Shown here: one piece after another, positions 11,523-24,000 of the stretch
Layout of the letters: each line of letters starts with the position of its first letter
Numbering within the stretch: the first letter of the stretch is position 1
NCBI GenBank assembly: GCA_015852425.1
Contig: JAAAIG010000119.1
Coordinates: 1-52,951 of the forward strand
Direction of reading: 5' to 3'
Source: Gryganskiella cystojenkinii
Lineage: Eukaryota; Mortierellomycota; Mortierellomycetes; Mortierellales; Mortierellaceae
DNA: 52,951 nt
Notes under the pieces: model-generated
What the model was told of the DNA's origin: nothing
Database searches by the model: none
The model's input: the letters and a program-made list of their open reading frames with translations, nothing else
Position numbers and translations under genes: made by a program

Positions 11523-13112
11523 ATGACTACCTCTGTTACTGCCATCAGGTCGACAACGCAGCACAACAAATCTCAACAGCCCAGGCAGAATGAAGACGTT
11601 CCGTGAGTTTCTTCTTCCGACGTCTTTGTTGTATTTTTTTTTTTGCCAATTGATCTCGGCTTAATCGCTAACAGTGTTATTCATATTTCCTCTCAGAGAG
11701 TCCATCGCACTTTTGAGGATGTATTTTGCCGGTCGTAAGTGGTTAACCTTGGTATTATCGGCAAAGGCGAAAAGAACTCAACAATATGTGCTTACTCACT
11801 CAACGCTTGTTTCAACTTTGATGGTGATGATCCCCCGTTAATAGTCTTTGGAGTTATCAAGTACTCATTCAAAAACCTTGCCGGCAAGGCACCCAAGACC
11901 CTTCCTTACAAGAATGGAGCTTTTATCGCTTTTTTGAACGCCTCGATTGATCGAGCCTCGCTTCAACTGGCAAGAAACTTTACCGTCAAGGGCACGAGAG
12001 GAGTCCTGACCCGTGCTGGTCTTGGTACAGATGCCGAGTTTGCAAAACATGCAACCTTTGTAGGCGGACAAGATCAAGGTTGGAGAGGGTTGTGGATCCC
12101 GTTTAAGAACGAGGTGAAAGACAAGGATAGTGACGTTGACGCGACAATGTTCCACCCTGGTGAGGGAAGTGATTTGATCATCTTGCATGCCCACGGAGGT
12201 GGGTTCATTGATGGCAATGCGCCGAGTAAGCTACCATTCTGGCTTGAGGTGATGGGAAAAACATTTGCGACCCATGGGACAAAGATCTCTGTCCTTTCGT
12301 TAGAGTATAGTAAGTGCTTTGCAAGCGTACTTTTCAGAGCAGGTGAACGATATGGCTTAGGTGACAAAAACCGATAACTTACACTCTTTGTCGTTGATTG
12401 ATCCAAACAGGTCTTGCTCCGGATTCTCCTCACCCGGCCGCGGCCAACGAATGCATCGCTGCTTACACGTCGTTGATCAAAGATCACAATATCGACCGGA
12501 AGCGCATTGTTTTTTGTAGGCACCGATCTTTTGTCCCTTTCCTCACCAGCATTTGCCATTTGATAAGCGACTTGTAAACTCACGTCAGGTATATTTTCCC
12601 CTTTCTACTGTAGGTGGTGAATCGGCTGGAGGAAATCTGATGCATACAATGTCGCTCAAGATCCGCGACCAAGTTCTGAGTTGGGACTACCCCTCCCAGC
12701 AGCGACCGTGACCATATCACCCTGGATGTTTACAGATCCGAAGGAGCTTAAGCATCTTCCTTTCGATATCCTGACGCCTCAGTCTGTCGGGTTTATGATG
12801 GAGTGCTATGCGCATGGTCAGGGCCTTGCCGAGTTGTTGGAGTCGCCCTTTGCCGCTCCGTTGAAAGCCACGTCCTTGGCAGGACTGCCTCCTATGTTGG
12901 TCTATATTGGAGGCTCTGAGATCTTTCGACCGGCCATCGAGGAGTTCGTCAGGCGGGTTCGTAGCGATGGTGTCCCCTGCCAAGTCGAGCTCAAAGAGGA
13001 GAGATGCCACTGTTGGTTCCAAAATGCTTTAACTTCGACAGAGGCCGATCGCGAAGAGGCGACAACCGCCCTGGCGTTGTTCCTGTCCAACACTCATCAT
13101 TCCACTCATTAA
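11523..13112 (+). pseudogene. Alpha/beta hydrolase (HSL/AB_hydrolase_3), apparent frameshift
   Basis: Five exons fit well: 11523-11602, 11697-11734, 11845-12309, 12411-12515, 12614-13112. The product is an HSL-type esterase/lipase. It shows the oxyanion-hole motif HAHGGGF, the segment YSLAPDSPHPAA, the nucleophile elbow GESAGG formed across the exon 4/5 junction, and a C-terminal block with YIGGSEIFRPAIEEF (acid region) and the His of ERCHCWF. Between SLKIRDQ and GLPLPAATVTISPW the frame changes: the frame entering exon 5 meets TGA near 12711, while the conserved continuation is in another frame from about 12680. Restoring one base near 12680-12690 would join them. Either the gene is broken or the assembly lost a base. 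The neighbouring DUF726 protein is also an alpha/beta hydrolase, but unrelated in sequence. Confidence 0.75.
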
Positions 13113-13223
13113 GTCTATAACCAATAATCAAAGCTTGTCGAAAATAACACACATACTCTATATTTTAATGGCGACTTTTCGTTATCTATATAATAAATAC
13201 ATATGACGATTGTTACAGCTTCT

Positions 13224-15951
13224 CTACAGCACGCCAAGCAAAGAAACAATCACATTCAGATTGTCTCGATATTCTAGATGGCCCTCAACAATATCTGTCA
13301 GGTCCACATTCTCGATCCGCGAGACGGCTTCGACAGGTTGCAAACCTGCCACGTCCAAGCCCATGGCATGCAATCGGAAAATAGAACCCAAGACGACGTC
13401 CTTTTTCGAGTAGCCGTTCACGAACCGATGCGAGACCACAGACGAGGCCGCCTTCCACTTCTCGGTCAGGTCCGTCTTGATAGGCGCTCCGAGAAGGACC
13501 ACAGAGTTGATGAGACCATGTTCTTTTCGTTTCGCGAGTTCCAATAGACACTCCCAGATCACGACCGCTCCAGTCGAGTATCCGATCAAGGTCGTGGGTC
13601 GAGCGCCTTGGACACGTTCCATCAAGATGTCTGCAAGTACATATCCAGATTTCCTTGCTCGATCCATCGCCACGACCCTGTCAAAATTAAAAAAAAAGGT
13701 CAAAAAAAAAAAATTAAAAAAAGATATGTGGTTAGACGCTTTGATTTTTGATTCACCTCGTCCCGCACAGTTGATAAGAAGAACAGTGGCAGACTTTTTA
13801 ATTTACCAAGGGTTATCGATGAGGTCTCCAGCCCTCATCAGTCCGAAGGGCAAGACCAGAGCGCTGGCCAAGGCTGCAAAGACTGTTTGACTGATCACTT
13901 GGGTCGACACCATCCGAACAGCCTCCGTCGCCACAAACACTTTGAACGCATTGCCTAGCGTCACCAATTCTGCCGGTTCAAACGTCAGATGAAAGACATC
14001 GCTGCCGTCCAGTGCATGCTCTGCGGTACTTTGCCATGCGTCCGTAGTTTCTGATTCATCAAACAAGTAGCCAGAGATGACGATCGCCAGCTAATTTATC
14101 GTCAATTGATGTGAACAATGAAAAAGAAACGAAGAAAAGTTGGTTAGTAAAGATGCCTGGAAATTATGTCCGTGTATTCCGTTGTTATAGCCAGTTAAGA
14201 GTGACGTACGTGAAGAGAGGGTATCATGGGCAAAGTCGGATCCTTGACAATTGGCGTGAACGAGAGCACCTTCAGATCTAATTCGATTAAAAAAATGGAT
14301 GATGATTAATACCGATAACATGCAATCAACCACCTATGAAACAACACAATGTCGTTATTAACTCACCTTTGGTACGTCGATGCATCTTGTAACCAGCCAA
14401 TCCACCGCCAGCCAGTCCAAACAACGAGGCCATGACAGCGATCCCTGCAGTAGTACCGAGAACAGCGGCCCCAGACCCTAAAAGAACACCTGCCCCAACC
14501 GCGACCAACGGAGCTGCCAGTCCTCCAGTGAGTCCAATAACAGTCGCGCCAGCAGCGATCGAAAGACCTGTCGCGACATATTTCCAATTCTTTTTCTTGC
14601 GTTCCAATTCTTGCATCGAGGACTGGGCTTGGTTGTGCATTGCGACTCCATGATGGGTCACGGGTCCTGTCGAAGAAACATCCGTACCACGAGAACCAAA
14701 GCTCTTGAAAAACGCTCCAACCTTTGCCCCCGCTGCCGCAGCGGATCCTGCGCCGCCGTTCAACTTGTGTTGCAATTCTTCCTGACGTTGTTTTTCCTTG
14801 AGTTTTCGTTCTTGTTCCAGTTCCTCTCTTTGGGCCTCGATGAGTTCTTGTTGATAAAAGTAAAGGTGCTGGGCAATTTGTTTTTCGACTGTGGAGAAGG
14901 AATCGAACGAGAGAAGGAGGTAGTTGCACATGGTGAAGATCACGGCTCGGGCTCTGGCGTCGTATTCGAGGGGTTGGATCCTACTACGGGGTTTGGGTGA
15001 AGAGGTAGATGTCGAGGCAGATGGAGCGGCAGATGATCGACTAGTGTCACTGGGTGTCCTTGGTGGTAATGATGGAGGTAATCCTTCGACGGTGACTCTA
15101 GGGGGCAATTTAGGAGGACCGATCTCGGCTGGTGGTGCGAGGATGTTGTTTTCTTTGGTTGATGACGATTCGTTGTAGGGGTCTTGTTTGCCATCCGTGG
15201 CAGAGATTGAGTAGAGGTTATCGATGTCAGAGTAGGATGGTGGCATGTCAAGATCCAGCCCTGCAAGTTCGTGACTGAGGGCCTGAATAGGTACTTTTCG
15301 ACTCCTCGTCGAGGGTTCGAATCCAAGTCCGATATAGAGAAGATCGTTGATGACCTCTGTCCGGATATCAAGTTCGTCAATTTCCTCGTCCACATGTTCC
15401 AGAGGGGACGAAAAAGAAGAGCCAGTTGGTGAAAACGGAGGTGAACCAGCGACGTTTGGACCGTACTGACGTGGTTGTTGAAGACTCCTGCGTGTCCGTT
15501 GAGGCGATGTTGGCGGTGAAGAAATAGGGGTCGAATGCGATGTCGATGTCGAGGTCGAAGAAGAGTGAGAGAGACGGGTCCGTTGTTGACGCTGTCTGTA
15601 TCGGATGGGTAAGAGTGGCTCAGCGAGGACATGCAGGTTACAGTCCTGATAGGATCCATTCTCTTGTAGGGACAGAAGCATCTCTTGTTCTTCACGCGAG
15701 TGGATCCCGAGTTGACGAAAGAGTGAGCGGAGAAAGGTATGTTTCCAAGGGAGGGTATCGATTTGAGCGGATTCGAGGGAAGTGATGGCGCAAGCGGCGA
15801 GGGTGGCGACGGAGAAGGCTTGGGCCTCTGTCCAGTGTTCAGCAAATGTCTCGATGGCGCAGACGGTTGCATTCTCGTCCAATGGTTCAACCTGGTCTGG
15901 TAGAGGCGTGGAGACTTGGGCATCGAGTGCCGGGTATAGGTCCCTGTTCAT
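13224..15951 (-). CDS. DUF726/TMCO4-like membrane alpha/beta hydrolase
   Basis: Four exons on minus: 15951-14367, 14277-14210, 14090-13807, 13677-13224, all in phase, giving 796 residues. The first ~330 residues are regulatory-looking: a helical N-terminus, then Ser/Pro-rich low-complexity DNA with proline motifs (PPKLPPR, PPSLPPR). A charged coiled coil follows (EAQREELEQERKLKEKQRQE), then the DUF726 core: two or three glycine-rich hydrophobic membrane segments (about residues 450-520) ending LAGGGLAGYKMHRRTK, ISGYLFDE, and NPWVVAMDRARKSG. The nucleophile elbow is GYSTG, where homologues usually have GYSLG. The C-terminal GHLEYRDNL supplies the expected His. The family (human TMCO4, yeast Mil1/YFL034W type) consists of predicted membrane-associated hydrolases of little-known substrate. 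It shares a divergent promoter with the BRCT gene. Confidence 0.88.
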
Positions 15952-16413
15952 GGCGTCTTTTAATGATGTTTTGTGAGGAGTGAAATGAATGGAATGAAGG
16001 AAAGGGAATGAGGGAGTTCATTAGTTCGCCACGCAGACGACAGACCGTGCCAAGAAACCGACAGAAGTGACTTTCTTTTTCAGGACCAAAAAGTCACGTG
16101 GATATCGTCGGGAAAATCAATCGAGCGCGCAAAAAAGTGTTGAACCTTTGCGCCACCAATACCCTTTAAAAGGCACGCGAATTCGTCCAGTCATTTCTAA
16201 TCTCTTTCCCCATTCACTCCGTCTCTCTGTCTTTGCGCTGTTAATTGTCATTTCTGCTCTTTTGTGCTGTAATCAATCCTTTTCCCCTCTCAATCCACTC
16301 TATCCAATCCTCTTCCTTCTCGTCCTTGATCTACTCCCCCCTCTAGCCTTCCTCTATTCAAATCATTTCAGGACGAACCAGTCTTTTACTGTATAAATTA
16401 CACGACAACAGTA
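15952..16413. promoter_or_regulatory. Divergent promoter (DUF726 / BRCT genes)
   Basis: The 462-nt gap between two start codons facing away from each other must serve both genes. A CACGTG box lies at 16095-16100. A C/T-rich tract at 16200-16370 precedes the BRCT gene start, and a TATAAA-like string occurs near 16391, probably too close to the ATG to be the core promoter. Confidence 0.5.
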
Positions 16414-19400
16414 ATGATTATAAAAGAACTCGAATCCGACCAGGTCCCGCCTTCATCCCAGGATGCCATCGTCTCCGAGACCCAAGATCACGTCGAGGGC
16501 ATCCTCTTCCGCAGTGTCAACTTTTACCTGAACCCTTTCCTCGGTGCAGTCAAGGTGGCCGAGGTAATAGTTCGACTTCATTGTTGTTTACTCTTTTTTT
16601 GGATTCTGCTCGTGTGTCAACGTGACGGGACCGTCACCCTACTTCTTTTTTGTTCACCATGTTGACATTTTCCGCCACCAAAATTGCTCTTCTTGAATAG
16701 CTTGAATCCATCCTTTTCCGAAACGGAGCACTCAAGACCTCGGTCATGACCCGCCATGAATCGAGTACAACACATATCATTACCGACGATCTCGACTTTC
16801 CCGACTACAAACACGCGAAAGCCAGGGGTATCCATATCGTCACAGTGAGTGCCATAACTTTCTCTCTTCTCGCAATTTTTAGCCGATGACCAAAGCGGAC
16901 CGCTTTTTTGATCCGGATAACTTATTTACTGTTCTTTCCTGTCACTTTTATAGCCGGACTGGGTCTACCGATCGTTATCTTTAAATGAACTGTTGGCGTA
17001 TGTCGTTTTGCTTGTCTTCTGGAGGACAACTGAGGCCTTGTGAGAACAACAAAAGTACCACTCTCTCTAAAACCACTTGGCTCCGTGTTTACAATGTGTT
17101 TATTTTAGGCCTTCACGTTTCTCTGCCGACCCAGACCATATTTTCTCTGGTGTTGTATTGACGACAACAGGCGTATGAACTAAAGCCCCGGAAATCGTTT
17201 TTTTTTGTGTCTGTGCTGACGCGATAGTTTTCTTTGTATACTGACATGCCTCATATACCCTCACATTGATCACTTTTCTAGTTGCCTCAATATGATCGAC
17301 AAATGATTCGGGATACAGTCGAAAATTTCGGAGGACGCTACGAGAACGGTATTGTGGAAGGGATTACACATCTTATCGCGATCGCTGCTAGTGGGGTAAG
17401 AGCACGTATCTCTCTTTATTTGACAATGCCATTGAACTATCCTTTTTCAAGTACACACTCTGACTTGTCATCTATTCCTCTTCGACGTTAGGATAAATAC
17501 AACTACATTATGGCGCATCCAGAGTTGAACGTCAAAATCGTCCTCCCCGGTTGGTTCCAGTACTGCGTTAATATCGGACATCGTCTTCCAGAGGTAGCAA
17601 AGACAGACCATGATCACGGGAAAAATTGGCTCAAGCAAAATGTAAAATTGGATTACTTACAAATATCTCCTCGCCATTTTTGACTTTGATATGCTTTTTT
17701 AGACCGACTACTCGTTTCCGGACCCGCCTATTTTGGACTCTTCTTTCGACTCTGCTCAACTGGAAACTGAAAATGTTCATGCTCCTCAACTCTACGCCAA
17801 CAGTGTCAAATCCGTGGTCCAGTTTCTGAACGGTCCTTATAATCCGAAGGAATCCCAGTTTCTGAAAGCACTCTATTTCATCTTGGCAGAGGATCTGAAC
17901 ATTATTCCAGATCTCAGGACCAAATTCGTGGAAAAGATTGAGAATGTCGGCGGTGTGGTCCTGAAGGGATCCAGTGATTATTCCAGGGACCTTGTCGATG
18001 TTGTCATCTGTCGGTATAGATCTGGAGCTTTGTATACCCAGGTAAGACAAGAAAAGTCCCGTCTTTGTCAGCCACTGCTTTCTTATTTCGAGCTGACTAT
18101 GCTAATACGTTAACCACCCGGACAAACCTTTTTTTTAAAATCTCTTCCCCTCCTATTAGGCGAGCATGGACGGAAAGACAGTGGGTTCTGCAGATTGGCT
18201 TTTGCACATTCTACAGTCTGGTAGCCTGTCATCGCCAAAGGCGTCATTGCTTCATTACCCGATCCCGAATGGTTATATCAAGGGCATGACAAACTTGGTG
18301 ATCACCATCTCAAATTACACTGGTCCTATTCGCGAATATATCAAACGCATGATTCTCGCCGTCGGCGCGACCTACAAATCAACCCTGTCCAGTCAAGCAG
18401 CTCCCGATCCCACTACTCACATCATTTGTGGAAAGTATGTCTTTATTTTTATTTTTTTGAAATTCTTTTCGTGTAACATGAATCCTAGGCACGCAGAAGA
18501 AGTCCTAACGAAACAATTGTGTGTTGTACTTCCCCCCCTCGTTAATTAGTGCTTCAGGTGAAAAATACGAAAAGGGTATCGAATGGAATGTCAAAGTCGT
18601 GAATCATCTCTGGATCGAGGAGAGTTTCCAGTCCTGGGTCATGCAGAGCGAGACTCGTCCTCGTTATACGACCTTTCCACCCCGCGGTTTACTCGCCACC
18701 GTCTTTGGATCCAAGCTTTCGCCCGACGTCATTGAGGAATGGTATCTTCCTGGGGAAGAAGAAAGAGCGGACGAATATGACGTGGACATGACTGCGGTAA
18801 AACAAGAGGAGAAAAGTCCAGCACCTGTCAAAGGAGTCGTCAAGTCCAAGGACATTGTCAGACCTCCCAGAGAAGTTACACCTGCGTCTACATCATCTCC
18901 GTCCTCCAAGCGCATGCACACTCCTCCTTCAGAAGCCGAGAATGAACAAAGGCAGGGCAAGAGCCGACAGCCTTCCAGTTCAAGCACAACAAAAGATCCA
19001 TTGTCGCCAACATTGATGACGAGGATGGCAAAGACAACGGTGGCTTCCGATTCAAAATCTACCGGAGTGCAACAAAAGCAGGCCAAGGATTCATCCGCGC
19101 CTATGGCCGACGGTCCTGCTTCCTCAAAGTCGTCAACGGTGGCATCTGTTTCTACTCCCGCGACGTCGACTACCCGCCCACTCTCTTCTGCTGCATCGAC
19201 TTCAACTTCGCTGACAGATCCTACGCCTGCTCCTGCTGTACCAATCACGACAAAATCCGCCTCCTCAAGCTCTGCCAAGAAGAGCAAGGAGGCGTCTTCA
19301 GTGGAACCTCAACCAAAAGCGTCACAAGCCCCGGCAGAATACGCGCTTCCACGCTACAGTCAGAGAGGTGCTGCCATGGAAGCCGCCAAGGCGCTCAGGA

Positions 19401-20671
19401 AAATTGTCCCGGATATGAACACTTTCCAAGAAGAGTTGCAAAACGAGAAGAAGGCCTCAAAGAGAAAGAAAAAGACGACGAGCGCCATCATGGACGAAGT
19501 CAAAGAAGAAGCAGAGTCCTCCGATATGGATGTGGATGATGAGAGTGTTCCCAAACCTGTCAAGGCGGGCACTCCTTTATCACCAGCCAAGAGGAAACGT
19601 GTCAGTATTGCCCCTGCAGATGACCGGAGTACACCTACGGAGAGTGGTGAAGACGAGGACGAGAACGCAGCCGCGAACAGTAGTCGGGACGACCTTGCCG
19701 CCAGTGGCACTCAAAAAGATAGAGGACCGGCCAAGAAGACCAAACGGGCAACAAAAGCCGAGAAAGAAAAGGAAAAGGAAGTTACCGCGCCTGTGGATTC
19801 GTCGGAGAGCACTCCAAGTACGCAAGCCGGCGCTAATGCCACCAACGCAAGCACAAAGAAGGACGTCTCGAATAAACAGGTGGTGCGGTTCATTGCAACA
19901 GGTCTGCCCAAGGAGCCGTCTGCAAAACTGCTCAAGGCGCTCAAAGCCATCGGGATCTCTCCAACTACCTCGATCGAACGGTCGACCCACCTAGTCGCCA
20001 AGGGGATTGCAAGAACGGAAAAGTTTTTGGTTGCTGTCGCACAAGGAAAGACGATTGTTCATGAAGATTGGTTACAGGCCTGTGTCGATGCCAATGCCAT
20101 TCTTGGTATGTTGTTGATGTTTTTTATTATTTTGAGGGTTTTTTATTTCATCGAGACACTACTCTTATTTGAAACTTGTGCGATAACTGACGAAGAAAAG
20201 CGCTTTCTAATATTTGAATTGTTAGATGAAAATGACTACCATATTCGAGATTCGGAGAACGAGGAAAAGTTTGGCATGGACCTGTACAAGTCTCTGGAAA
20301 GTGCACGGGAGCAACGTGTCTTTGATGGCTACATCTTTTATATTTCTCCATCGGTGATTCCGAAACTGGCTGCACTCAAGACGCTGGTCGAGGCTGGAGG
20401 TGGTCGGACGGTAGCATTGCTCCATACGGGCCTGAACTTTTTAAAGGAGACGATCAAGACGAACAAGAAAGCCTCCAAGAAGAAGGACCAAGAAGAAGAA
20501 GATGAGGCGGAGGAGGAAGAAGAGACGATAGCGGTGATCTCCTGTGAGGATGATAAGGAGATGTGGCCGAGTATTCTTGAGGCCAAGGCTCATGTGTACT
20601 CGCATGAGTTGATCATCCAGGGTATCCTCAAGCAAAGTGTTGACCTGGGCAAGACGCATGCCCTAGCCTAA
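16414..20671 (+). CDS. RTT107: Multi-BRCT DNA-damage scaffold, Rtt107/Brc1-like
   Basis: Ten exons: 16414-16563, 16701-16844, 16954-16997, 17109-17172, 17282-17395, 17492-17593, 17703-18041, 18160-18434, 18550-20105, 20226-20671; all phases agree, giving 1077 residues. The N-terminal ~420 residues hold about four BRCT repeats, seen from their conserved Trp and strand motifs (THIITDDLDFPDY, VTPDWVYRSLSL, THLIAIAASG, LPGWFQYCV, GSADWLLHIL, VVNHLWIEESFQSW). A long acidic/Ser/Lys-rich linker with nuclear-localisation-like clusters (KRKKKTT, KKTKRATK) follows. The C-terminus carries a BRCT pair (STHLVAKGIARTEKFL, HEDWLQACVDA, FDGYIFYISPSVIPKL, LKTLVEAGGGR). Four plus two BRCTs around a linker is the Rtt107/Brc1 plan; the C-terminal pair there binds phosphorylated H2A at stalled forks. 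PTIP-type proteins are the main alternative. Confidence 0.8.
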
Positions 20672-21053
20672 GAAGGCTCTAATCATTGCGGGAGACTGCA
20701 GGCAAAATAAAAAAAATAAAAAATTTCCCTGCGACAGCGAACGGACTATGACTGTGCAGTTGGACGTCCGATCGACGACCGAGGAACAGAACGACAGCTC
20801 TTTCTTTTTTCCCGCCACCATCACTGTTCATTACATTCGCTCGTGCCACTGATTTCTCTCTTTTTTACATTCTTTTCTTCAACCCCACGCTTTTCACTCT
20901 TTTCTCTTTTTTACGCATCCGCACTTCCCACTCCTCCCCTCTTCACATCTTCATCCTCTCCCTTCCTGGTCTTCTTTTTCTTTACACTCCCGGACGTCGT
21001 TAGTTGATTATCCACATTTCATACCCACTCTGCATACAATAAACGCACGCATA
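20672..21053. promoter_or_regulatory. metH upstream region
   Basis: This 382-nt gap follows the BRCT gene stop and leads into metH on the same strand. It is strongly C/T-rich from about 20800 to 21000, typical of the promoter/5' UTR tracts in this genome. No motif or gene is identified. Confidence 0.45.
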
Positions 21054-24000
21054 ATGACTGGCCCCATCGGTAAAAGCGCTCATTCACCTTCATTCGTTAC
21101 TAGCGGGGTTTTTTTTCTTGCGTCCTTCATGACATTATACTAACCGAAATAAATTCCATTGTCCTGTACCAGATGTCCAGGCCTACCTGGAAAAGACGCT
21201 GAACAAGCGTATCATGTATATCGACGGTGCCATGGGAACCATGATTCAACGTCTACGCCTCACCGAGGAGGACTTTAGAGGTAAAGCGTCGTTATTCCTG
21301 ACCAATGGTCCTCGGTACTCTCCAATAACTCTTATTCTCTCATGGGAGTGATATAAAAAGGTCCGATGGCGACAATCCCATTCCCAGGAACCCGAGAGCG
21401 GACGCTTCGATAGACCAAAAAAAAATTATGGCGTTTGATCTGGATTGATGAAATGTGACTCGACAATTTCAGCCAGCGACCCCAAGAGAAGTTCTTTCCC
21501 TTCAATCGCCCGCACCCGAAGGAATCATCGATTTCTTTCTTAACCACTCCGACAGTCCAACTGGGGAAACATACCTGCAAAAAAACACAAATTATTTTTG
21601 CACATGACAGGGAACCACAATTTGATTTGGATTTTGCGTCTTGTCTGGACATGAAAAAAAAGATTTAAGACGAGAAAGATCTGTTATCAGGACTCCACCC
21701 CACGCTTCTTTACGAGAGAACCTTATTTTTTTCACATCTGATCCCCACGCTCCTCGACCGAGCAACGCAAAACTCACCCTACCGTCTATTTCTATTTCCC
21801 TACCATGCATGTCTCCAACAGGCGAGGAGTTCAAGGATCACCCCAAGGATCTTAAGGGCAACAACGATATGTTGGTCTTTACACAGCCGGATGCGATTGA
21901 ACATATTCATTGGCAATACTTGGATGCTGGTGCGGATATGGTCGAGACCAACACCTTCTCATCCACGTCAATCGCTCAGTTGGATTATGGTCTTGAAAAG
22001 ACTGCCTATCGCATGAACAAGGTCGCTGCCGAGGTTGCCAAGAAGGCCACCGACAAGGTACCCCCCCCCCACACAGAAGAAAACAACAAAAAAAAAAAAA
22101 GAACGCCTCTGAGTCAGCGGTGCTTTCTGTTCTACGCGTTGCAAAAAACAAACAAGCAAAAAAAAAAGAAACAGGTGTTGATATCCCCTTTATTTTCTCA
22201 CTTTGTGACTAGATGACTGCTCTCACCCCTGATCGCCCTCGTTTCGTCTGCGGAGCGCTCGGACCCACTAACAGAACCTGTTCGATCTCACCCTCGGTTG
22301 AGAACCCAGCCTTCAGAAACGTAACCTTTGATGAGCTCGTCGAGGCCTACGCGGAGCAGACCAAGGGTCTATTGGATGGCGGTGCAGACATTCTTCTTGT
22401 AGAGACCATCTTCGATACCTTGAACGCAAAGGCGGCGTTGTTTGCGATCGATCTTTGTTTTGCTGAGGGGTACCGTCGCACACCCGTGTTTGTATCCGGA
22501 ACAATTGTCGACATGTCTGGTAGAACACTCAGTGGACAAACGGGTGAGGCGTTTGTGGTGTCGATGAAGCATGGTGCCCCGATGGCCATTGGACTCAACT
22601 GTGCTTTGGGTGCGGATCAGATGAGACCTTTTATCTATAACATTGGTCAGGCTGCCAAGTCTCATGTTATCTGTTACCCTAACGCTGTAAGTTTTCGCGC
22701 TCTGATCAAGTATTCTGCGCCATGCCGCTATACACTACACTGGATGTTTTCATACTCACCTTTAATGGCATTCTGTTTTTGTAGGGTCTCCCCAACGCTT
22801 TCGGAGAATATGACGAGTCACCTGAGGATATGGCCAAGCAGGTTGAAGTCTTTGCCAAGGAAGGATTGGTATCGATCATTGGAGGATGCTGTGGTACCAC
22901 ACCAGATCACATCCGCGCCATTGCCAACGCCTGCAAGGACTACCCACCGCACAGATTCGAAAAGGAGCCCGTGATCAGTTCGATGTTGTTGTCCGGTTTG
23001 GAACCTCTTAGAGTCGATCAATCCAGTAACTTTATCAACATTGGAGAACGTTGTAACGTGGCCGGTTCCCGCAAGTTTGCGCGTCATGTTCTGAAGGGCG
23101 AATACGACGAGTGTCTGGCGATTGCACGTGCACAGGTCGAGAACGGTGCGCAGATCGTGGATGTGAATTTCGACGAGGGAATGTTGGACGGTGTCGCGGC
23201 CATGACTCGATTCTTGAATTTGTTGAGCAGTGATCCCGATGTCTCCAAGGTTCCCTTGATGGTCGATTCCTCGAATTTCGCGGTCATTGAGGCAGGATTG
23301 AAGTGTGCTCAGGGCAAGTGTATTGTGAACTCGATCTCACTCAAGGCTGGCGAGGAAGAGTTTATCCGTCAGGCGACAATTGTCCGTCGCTTTGGTGCCG
23401 CTGTGGTCGTGATGGCGTTCGATGAGCTCGGACAGGCGGATACGAAGGAGCGCAAGTTCGAGATTTGTTCGCGGTCATATCATATCCTGGTCGATCAGGT
23501 CGGGTTCAACCCGAACGATATTATTTTCGATCCCAATATCCTGACCATCTGTACCGGTATGGAGGAACACAACAACTATGGTGTCGAATTTATTGAGGCT
23601 ATCACGTTGATCAAGGCCAATTTGCCTGGAGCCAAGATCTCGGGAGGAGTTTCCAACTTGTCGTTCTCGTTCCGTGGTATGGAAGTGATCCGTGAGGCGA
23701 TGCACTCGGTCTTTTTGTATCATGCAATCAGGGCCGGTATGGACATGGGTATTGTTAACGCTGGTTTCTTGACGGTTTATGACGATATCCCCAAGGATCT
23801 GTTGCAGTTGTGTGAGGATGCGGTCTGGAACCGGGATCCCGAGGTCACGGACAAGTTGCTCGCCTATGCCCAAGCCAATGCCAAGGGTGCCAAGAAGGAA
23901 GCCGAGACCGAGGAGTGGAGATTGAAGCCCGTCGCAGAACGTCTTTCCTATGCGTTGATCAAGGGTATCGTCAAGTACATTGTTGAGGATACCGAGGAGG

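Noticed and set aside
14940..15923. 327-codon minus frame overlapping the first DUF726 exon
   Set aside because: Same strand, shifted frame of a Ser/Pro-rich region. The other frame carries the splice-consistent DUF726 protein.
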